Source: Athripsodes cinereus
Lineage: Eukaryota > Arthropoda > Insecta > Trichoptera > Leptoceridae
Assembly (NCBI GenBank): GCA_947579605.1
Contig: OX388317.1
Location: 24,261,384-24,325,383, forward strand
DNA: 64,000 nt
Reading direction: 5' to 3'
In this document: positions 57,659-64,000 of the stretch, piece by piece
How the letters are laid out: every line of letters begins with the position of its first letter
Numbering within the stretch: the first letter of the stretch is position 1
Notes under the pieces: model-generated
What the model saw: only the letters and a program-made list of their open reading frames with translations
Database searches by the model: none
Told to the model about the DNA's origin: nothing
Position numbers and translations under genes: made by a program

Positions 57659-58421
57659 TCTATATATATAAAAGAAAGTGGTGTTAGTTACACCACCTTT
57701 AACTCAAGAATGGCTGTACCGATTTGAATGATCTATGATTTGTTGGATCCTTCTCCGCCCCAAATAGCCGACAGGCTATTAAAATATCTTAGAAATTCAC
57801 GGGAAGAAAAATTACGAAGAAAATTATTTACGCCTTATATTTTTAATTTCAATAAAAAATGCAATATGGAGAATTATACAAAATCAACAGTGATGTTTTT
57901 TATAGATTGGCCTAGGTATTTATAGAATAGTTTTTGTTTACATTTTCAAATTAGAATCGTTATCCATACAATTTAACATCTTTGGTTCTGAAATTTCAAT
58001 TTTGAAAAAATCATGGATAAGAATTTTTATAAATTTAAAATGAATAGATATCTACCTAAAAAATAAAATAGTACCTACATCTACCTATTACGTACAGCAG
58101 ATAATAAACAAATCTGAGTTAAATATAATTGTTCAGCATAAATGAATTTTATTTTTTACACTAAACGATGACACACTTGGACAATTACGGAAGTTTGTAA
58201 AGAGATTGATAATATTAATCGTTGATTATAGATGAAAGGGTAGGTATGTACTTTCACTACCTGCAAAATCTGAGTTAAGTTTAATTGTTCAACATAAATG
58301 AATTTTATATTTTTACACTATACAATGAAACACTTGGACAATTACGGAAGTTTGTAAAGATATTAAAAATATAAATCATTCATGGATTCATAGGCGGTAC
58401 GAAATTCGCTGGGTCAGCTAG
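57659..58421 (+). mobile_element. Non-autonomous Helitron, 763 bp
   Basis: Starts TCTATATATATAAAAGAAAG after A, ends TTCGCTGGGTCAGCTAG before T, so the insertion is between A and T as Helitrons do. A segment of about 180 bp is present twice inside (AATCTGAGTTAA...GGACAATTACGGAAGTTTG near 58110 and 58268). A 65-codon ORF at 57728 has no helicase or Rep features. It lies just upstream of GR-H. Confidence 0.78.
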
Positions 58422-58734
58422 TCTACTATATTTACATGAGTAGGATTGTGGTTGAATTAAATTGTAACATATTTCCAAGAATGTACCAGACTTTGTCATA
58501 AAATTGTCATTTTTTTGATACTTGTCAATTTTAAGGAAATAGCTTTTCAAATTTTAACATTTTTTTTATCGGATAGCATATAGCCCAACAAATCTATCAA
58601 TTCACATTGCCGCTATTCGATTGCACACAATATTATAGCAGTGTGCACTATAACTAAATGTCATTTTTTATTTATAATAATTTCTTTACAATCATTAGAT
58701 CGTTGGAAGAATGTCGACATATTTGATTTATCTT

Positions 58735-59081
58735 TCTATCTATTCCCTCACGCCGTATCCCAAGTGGGGTAGGCAGAAGAGAACGGAACGCCAATTAGAT
58801 CTGTCCTTACATATTTCTTTCGCCTCCTCCACAGTCATACAATTTCTCACGCACGCACGTCGATTTCTCTTACTCAAAACACGGCCGCCCTTGAGAATTT
58901 GATCTACATGCTCACGCCATGTAGTTCTCGGACGCCCGCGCTTCCTCACACCTCTCCTTTGATTTCTGTTTGTAATATGTTTTGCTTTATTTGTTAGTCT
59001 GTTCACTGCACACTTGTGCAGTGAACAGACTTTGCGTGGATCATCGCAAAGTCTGTTCCTGAGAGGACAGTGTTGAAACAT
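58735..59081 (-). repeat. LINE ORF2 tail with nested hairpins
   Basis: One open frame reads KRGRPRTTWREHVDQILKGG, then MTVEEAKEICKDRSNWRSV, a non-LTR ORF2 end. The upstream part contains a 16-nt perfect hairpin at 58997-59030 overlapping a second (59027-59054), which may be an inversion product. Related tails are at 14005 and 17203. Confidence 0.55.
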
Positions 59082-59269
59082 GAAAATACTACCTTAATAA
59101 TACATAGTCAATTGAATTATTTTTATTGTCTATGGTTGCATTTGTGACATTTATATATAAGTACCTACCGTTGTAATCTATGCAAATGTAATCACTTGTC
59201 TTCTGTGAATAAATTACGTTTTCACTTCTTAAATTTACCAACGATTTGTTTGCGAAAAGTAAATATTAT

Positions 59270-59367
59270 AGATTCGTACTAATGAATAGTTTGTACTATC
59301 TCTGGTCCTAATCTGATAGTACGTACCAATTATTCGTTGTGAAATTTCGTAAGTATTTTTCTCAGTG
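59270..59367 (-). repeat. One end of the TA-flanked element family
   Basis: CTGGTCCTAATCTGATAGTA, TTCGTTGTGAAATTTCGTAA, TTTTTCTCAGTG then TA. It is the inverse of the left end at 20863-20950, here without its partner end. Confidence 0.65.
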
Positions 59368-59374
59368 TACTTGC

Positions 59375-59470
59375 AGGTCAACAGACAGCTTGCATGTTTA
59401 TTTCATTTAGCTGGTTTGCTGGTAACCCCAGCTGTGGGATAAGCCATGATGGTATAGTATTAGTAGTGTT
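59375..59470 (+). repeat. Family C repeat, truncated
   Basis: ACAGACAGCTTGCATGTTTA, GGTAACCCCAGCTGTGGGAT, CATGATGGTATAGTATTAG; nearly the same as the end of the copy at 44495-44735, but starting in the middle. Confidence 0.55.
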
Positions 59471-59577
59471 GTGGAATTCTCAAGAAAATTTTTTCGAGAA
59501 ATTTACCGAGAAATTTCTCGAAGTAGAGAATTTACCGATAATTTTTTTTATTTTTTATTTAACAGTATAATAATAAA

Positions 59578-60392
59578 TGTAACACTTAATATTACTTGTA
59601 TTATTCCCTGAAGGGGAATGTAGAGAGTCAACACTTAAAACTAATTTGGGCGCCAGGTGTACTCCTGAAGGGGTACACCGAGAGAGTTCAAAACACTGTT
59701 TAGCAAATTCACAATTTATTACAATCACTTGACAACTGGTACAATACTGTATAAAGAAAGTAACACTATTAGTAAAACAATACGAAGACACCTCCAGGCT
59801 AGGTTAGATGGATATTGAGGTAGTCGGAGAGAGACTAGGTAATAAGGGTCGCTACTACTGTATGGCACCAAGAGTAGGCACATCTCGGACAGCCAGGGAG
59901 TAGCGGGTAGGTATAAGGAAAGTTACCATATAGCAACAAGAGTAGGCACTTCTTGGACAGCTATAGAGGGTAACGGTAGGTAAGGAGAATCACTTCATAG
60001 CAACAAGAGTAGGTACTTCTTAGACAGCTATGGAGTAACGGTAGGTAGGAAACCTTGGCCCTGGAAGAGCCACCGCGATTCTGCCTTTCAGTATGCCGGG
60101 CTCCGTCTTTTATACCCTTGAGTCAGTACTGAACAGCTGATGGATACCTTGGAAGTGGACGGTGTGATAGTGGGAGAGGTACCTGTTCCTGAACTCCGCC
60201 TATCTATTTCCGCTCGGATTGTTCTAGAAGTTTCTAGAACATTCGGGAACATTCTGGAGGCTTCCATCAATGAGACATCTATTGATGATCCTGTTAAATA
60301 ATCAGGTACTTCCTGTACCTTGACAGCGGCTGTCAGTCATCATTGGCAGGTTATGTTGTTGTTATGCTATGTTGAAATTATGTGGTGTTACA
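59578..60392 (-). repeat. 3' LTR of the gypsy element, 815 bp
   Basis: Ends form an 8-bp inverted repeat, TGTAACAC at 59578 and GTGTTACA at 60385-60392. It contains three tandem units of about 65-70 bp (59850-60060) around CAACAAGAGTAGGCACTTCT, and a TATA box. The left end is placed from the inverted termini alone because the partner LTR is not in view. Confidence 0.7.
60107..60114 (-). promoter_or_regulatory. TATA box of the gypsy LTR
   Basis: Minus strand GGGTATAAAAGACGGAG. Such a box in the middle of the LTR is where the U3/R border promoter is expected. Confidence 0.5.
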
Positions 60393-60404
60393 ATCTCCCC
60401 TTCT
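60393..60404 (-). promoter_or_regulatory. Polypurine tract of the gypsy element
   Basis: Minus strand AGAAGGGGAGAT directly before the LTR start TGTAACAC. It primes second-strand synthesis in LTR elements. Confidence 0.7.
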
Positions 60405-60437
60405 GGATCTGAAGGCGCCCCGACGATGATCCAGCAT

Positions 60438-63400
60438 CTAATTGTAGAGTCGATGGGTTGCCTTTCTCCTAGGTTGAATACGATGGGAGATGGCTGGTAG
60501 TAAGTCAGGCTGTCCTGCCGGTTGCGTGGCAGGTTCCCCTGATAGTTTGGAATCTGATGTTAGCAAGTCAGGCTGTCCTGCCAATATAAGGGCTGGTTCC
60601 CCTGACCTCTTGGATGCTATTTTCTTCGGACGTCCTCGTTGTCTAATAGGTATTATGGGCGTTGGTACTTCAGCTTCTCTTCCGTGGTACCGTTGTAATG
60701 CCGATGTATGATGTACTCCGATGGGGACCTCAGGATTGCTTGCTGCTGCAATTTCGTAGGAGGCTGCTCCATGGGACTTGACGATGACGTATGGTCCATC
60801 TCTTCTTGGCGCTAACTTCGCACTAAATCCTTGTGATGCTTTACTGAGTGGGTGAATTTTCACCATCACTAGATCTCCCTTTCTATAACGGGGATCTGGG
60901 CGTCTGCCCTTGTCTGTGACGATTTTGCGTCTTTCTTCACGACGTTCTTGATTCTCGTCGGCTTGTTGTAGCATTTGGGCCATCTGTTGTAGCCTTGGCG
61001 TAATTTCAGGTAAGAAATTCTCTGACACCACGATCTGACGAAAGTCATGTTGTACATCATCAGGTGTCCGTAACTCTCTTCCAAAAGTTAAGTATGCTGG
61101 AGAGTAATTAGTTGTTGAACAAATTGTCGAGTTCATGGCGAACCTTATGCTGGGCAGCTTTTGGGGCCAAACTCGATGTCCTTCTTCTACCAGGATAGCC
61201 AATTGTGGCTTCAAATCACGATTCTTTCTTTCGACTGGATTGGTCTCTGGGTGATATACTGGTGTAAAAGCATGCTTGATGCCAAAGCAATAAACTACAT
61301 ATTGCATGACAGCACTCACAAACTGTGTGCCATTGTCACTAATAATTCTTCTTGGCATTCCATAGCGTAGAAAAACTTCGTCAATTAAAGTTATTGCACA
61401 AACTTCTGCTGTTGCCTTCTCTAGAGCAAACAATTCTATCCATTTAGTGGCAAGGTCTTCTACTATGAGAATCCATGTTTTGCCATCTTCTGATGCAGGT
61501 AGTGGTCCGAATAGATCAAATGCTAATGTTTCGAACCTTTGATTGGTAATGGTTGTTTGTAGAAGTCCAGCAGGCTTGAGATTCGACGGTTTATACCTCT
61601 GACATGGTAGACACTTCTTCACGTAGCTCTCGACGTACTTCCTCATACCTCTCCAATAGTATCGCTTAGCTATACGCTGGAACGTCTTTTCAGCTCCATA
61701 GTGTCCGGCCAATGGGTCATCATGATATACTTCTAATACTTTCGCCCATTCATGTTGTGGTACTAGCAACTGGGCTTCTTCTGAATCTCCGTCTGGGTGA
61801 TATCTATAAAGTAGTCCGCCATTCATCAGGTATCCCTTTTCACTCCAATATAGGGCTTCTTCCGTTTTGTCAACACTCTCAAGTGCTTGAATAATATGCT
61901 TAAGACCTTCATCTTTACACTGCTCGATCCGTATCTTGGCTGGGCTATGAGTTGGAATATCCACTGATAGACTGCACACGTCTTCGGTTTCTTCCGGACA
62001 GACTGGTCTTGATAGTGTATCCGCTACTACATTGGTTTTCCCGGGCACATACTTGATGTGTAGATCATATGCTTGTATCTGCAATGCCCACCGGGCTAAT
62101 CTTCCTGTGGGTGATTTAAGAGTCATCAACCACTTCAGGGATTGATGATCAGTCACAATAGTGACAGGTAATCCTTCTATATAACCACGGAACTTATTTA
62201 AAGCCCACACAACTGCAAGGGCCTCTCGTTCCGTTGTAGAATAGTTCTTTTCTGCTGGGGTCAGCAGGCGACTGGCATACTCGACTGGGTGCTCCTCTTC
62301 CCTCTCCCCTTGGACCAGAACTGCTCCGAGAGCATAGCCACTTGCATCTGTCTTGACAGTGTATGGTTTACTGTCATCAGCTTGTCGAAGTATTGGGGCA
62401 GTGGTGAGTGCATCCTTCAAATGATTGAAAGCTCGTTCTTGCTCGTCGTTCCATATCCAGATGGTATCTTTCTTTACCAATCTCGATAGTGGTTCAGCAA
62501 TGCTTGCAAAGTTGCTAATGAATCGACGGTACCAAGAGCATGTTTGTAGAAATGACACGAGTTGCTTGATGTTCCGAGGTGCAGACCGATCTCTAATGGC
62601 TGCTGTCTTCTCAGGGTCAACTTGAAGTCCTTGAGGTGTGATGTAGTGACCTAGGTATTTGATGGTAGAACAACAGAACTTACACTTCTCCTTGTTAACA
62701 GTAAGATTCTGCTTTCTCAGCTCCTGAAACACTGCGTTGAGGTGAGTGAGATGTTCTTCGAAGGTTGAAGAGAGAATTACCAGGTCATCCAAATATGCTA
62801 GCATCTTTATGCCATCCAACCTGATCCGGATGTGATCTACCATTCTCTGGAACGTGGAAGGGGCATTACGAAGGCCAAAGGGCATGCGCTTGAACCGGTA
62901 GATGCCAAATGAGGTTATAAACGCCGTCTTTTCCTGATCTTTCTGCCTAACCCTGATTTGCCAGTAACCGGCTTTCAAATCCAAGGTTGTCATGTAAGGC
63001 GTTGGCTTGGCCTCGTGTAGTAAGTCATCAATTCTTGGTATAGGATAGACATCTGGAACAGTAATGGCATTCAGCTTACGGTAGTCTACACAAAAACGTA
63101 ATTCGCCATTCTTCTTAGGTACTAGAACCACTGGAGCGGACCAAGGTGATGAACATGGTTCTATGATGTCATCTTCTATCATCTTTGCTATTTCCCTCTT
63201 GAGCACTTCCTTGCGCGGAGGAGACAGGCGGTATGGTGGTACTGCAATTGGTGCGTGCTCACCTGTGTCGATATAGTGCTCGGGGAGTGAACATGGTAGT
63301 CCATTAGACTTGAAAACCTCAGCGTGTTCTTGTAACACGCGATCCAATGAGTCCTTCTCTTGCGCAGAGAGTACTTTCTCATTGACGTCCAGGCTGCAGA

Positions 63401-63998
63401 TGTCCAAGCGCTCTGGTGCGAATAAACTCTCCGACCGTGGTGACAGTGTGGGGTCGGCATTAAATACAGCTATTTGCGCATCTCTGAACATCCTATCTGC
63501 CAGTCTGGGAGAATAGCCATCGAACAAGACTCCTGGTTTGCACGAACACTCCTGGCTAGGCTGTCCTGTAGATTCTATGGGCACTTGACACACAGGATCA
63601 TCAGCTGGAGGGGGAGTCGGAGGTGGCGTCAGCATTGCAGCTGGAAATTCCGTAGTCTGCGGTATCACATGCACTGATTTGGCCGCCAGGATTTCCCGTG
63701 GTGGTGTGATCATCATCGGAGATATGGCAGGAGGGACATCCATCTTCTGCCTAACCATTCGCACTGGGCTCGGCACCAGGTCAGTCCGTGGTGCCACTGG
63801 AGGTGGTGTGGTCTTCACTGGGGACAGCAGTGGCGGCACCTCCATCTCGCGAAGGACGTTTGCGATTGCGCATATTGGTTTATAGTCGCTACCTGAGGCT
63901 GATTGCGGCGAGGGATGGCCCTCATACCCCAGTGCACGGGTTATCTCAGGCGACTCTACGAAGTACCAGGCCCTCTGTGGTAGGTTCAGTACCAGTCC
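60438..63998 (-). CDS. Pol polyprotein of the gypsy element, start outside the window
   Basis: The frame is open from the window edge (GLVLNLPQRAWYF, like the end of a retroelement aspartic protease) through the ATG at 63845 to TAG. Counting from that ATG: proline-rich linker 1-90; reverse transcriptase about 200-400 with TTLDLKAGYWQIRV, FGLRNAPSTFQ and the catalytic AYLDDLVIL; RNase H about 480-610 with KTDASGYALGAVL, TTEREALAVVWAL and VTDHQSLKWL; integrase about 700-960 with the H-H-C-C finger (GHYGAEKTF ... CLPCQRY), the acidic residues in AFDLFGPL, ISDNGTQF and PVERKNRDLK; a GPY-type module (DGPYVIVKSHG) near 1050. It copies the element RNA and inserts the DNA. No stop or frameshift is seen, so it may be active. 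Confidence 0.88.
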   Translation of the reverse strand, partial: GLVLNLPQRAWYFVESPEITRALGYEGHPSPQSASGSDYKPICAIANVLREMEVPPLLSPVKTTPPPVAPRTDLVPSPVRMVRQKMDVPPAISPMMITPPREILAAKSVHVIPQTTEFPAAMLTPPPTPPPADDPVCQVPIESTGQPSQECSCKPGVLFDGYSPRLADRMFRDAQIAVFNADPTLSPRSESLFAPERLDICSLDVNEKVLSAQEKDSLDRVLQEHAEVFKSNGLPCSLPEHYIDTGEHAPIAVPPYRLSPPRKEVLKREIAKMIEDDIIEPCSSPWSAPVVLVPKKNGELRFCVDYRKLNAITVPDVYPIPRIDDLLHEAKPTPYMTTLDLKAGYWQIRVRQKDQEKTAFITSFGIYRFKRMPFGLRNAPSTFQRMVDHIRIRLDGIKMLAYLDDLVILSSTFEEHLTHLNAVFQELRKQNLTVNKEKCKFCCSTIKYLGHYITPQGLQVDPEKTAAIRDRSAPRNIKQLVSFLQTCSWYRRFISNFASIAEPLSRLVKKDTIWIWNDEQERAFNHLKDALTTAPILRQADDSKPYTVKTDASGYALGAVLVQGEREEEHPVEYASRLLTPAEKNYSTTEREALAVVWALNKFRGYIEGLPVTIVTDHQSLKWLMTLKSPTGRLARWALQIQAYDLHIKYVPGKTNVVADTLSRPVCPEETEDVCSLSVDIPTHSPAKIRIEQCKDEGLKHIIQALESVDKTEEALYWSEKGYLMNGGLLYRYHPDGDSEEAQLLVPQHEWAKVLEVYHDDPLAGHYGAEKTFQRIAKRYYWRGMRKYVESYVKKCLPCQRYKPSNLKPAGLLQTTITNQRFETLAFDLFGPLPASEDGKTWILIVEDLATKWIELFALEKATAEVCAITLIDEVFLRYGMPRRIISDNGTQFVSAVMQYVVYCFGIKHAFTPVYHPETNPVERKNRDLKPQLAILVEEGHRVWPQKLPSIRFAMNSTICSTTNYSPAYLTFGRELRTPDDVQHDFRQIVVSENFLPEITPRLQQMAQMLQQADENQERREERRKIVTDKGRRPDPRYRKGDLVMVKIHPLSKASQGFSAKLAPRRDGPYVIVKSHGAASYEIAAASNPEVPIGVHHTSALQRYHGREAEVPTPIIPIRQRGRPKKIASKRSGEPALILAGQPDLLTSDSKLSGEPATQPAGQPDLLPAISHRIQPRRKATHRLYN

Positions 63999-64000
63999 TG

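Larger units (their letters stand above)
59578..64000 (-). mobile_element. Ty3/gypsy-type LTR retrotransposon, 5' part outside the window
   Basis: From right to left on the minus strand: an open pol frame reaching the window edge, its stop at 60438, a polypurine tract and the 3' LTR (59578-60392). Domain order (protease end, reverse transcriptase, RNase H, integrase) is that of Ty3/gypsy. Gag and the 5' LTR must lie beyond 64000. No frame break is visible, so the element is probably young. Confidence 0.85.

Overview
The window looks like a piece of an AT-rich insect genome, most probably from a moth or butterfly (Lepidoptera). It holds a one-sided tandem array of chemoreceptor genes of the insect gustatory receptor (GR, 7tm_7) type, soaked in transposable elements. 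I base the order on the lepidopteran-style Helitrons, tRNA-derived SINEs and retroelement tails; no species can be named from sequence alone.

All receptor genes lie on the minus strand. Each complete one has the same four-exon plan: a large exon 1 (about 800-860 nt, four membrane segments and an intracellular loop), a 66-nt exon 2, a 148- or 151-nt exon 3 and a 182- or 185-nt exon 4 ending in a TxYxxxxxQFE tail. Intron phases are 0, 0, 1. I name the copies GR-A to GR-H. GR-A (1-1906) runs off the left edge. GR-B (3728-5870), GR-C (15662-19304), GR-D (20359-25425), GR-E (27079-29946) and GR-H (45966-57507) are complete models of 398-418 aa. GR-F (33427-33608) is a lone terminal exon. GR-G (34709-43792) is broken by a full-length non-LTR retrotransposon sitting inside exon 3.

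Mobile elements by region: a short LTR element with identical 1716-bp LTRs and only a gag-like ORF (7283-13016); Helitrons (16172-16484, 30766-31294, 57659-58421); a TA-flanked inverted-repeat element inside GR-D (20863-22530); hAT-type MITEs (32087-32452, 44065-44271); an intact I-type non-LTR element with RNase H (35392-41158); a damaged R1-type element (50923-54669); a Ty3/gypsy element running off the right edge (59578-64000); several SINE families; and many 3' tails of LINEs.

The observations most worth following are: the I-type element whose removal restores an exon 3 of exactly 151 nt; a 30-bp minisatellite in GR-C that multiplied the exon 3 splice donor six-fold; near-identity, silent sites included, of the 3' part of exon 1 among otherwise divergent receptors (gene conversion?); a 1.5-kb octanucleotide satellite with ordered variant blocks in GR-H; and the compact LTR element whose gag-like protein has membrane-type segments.
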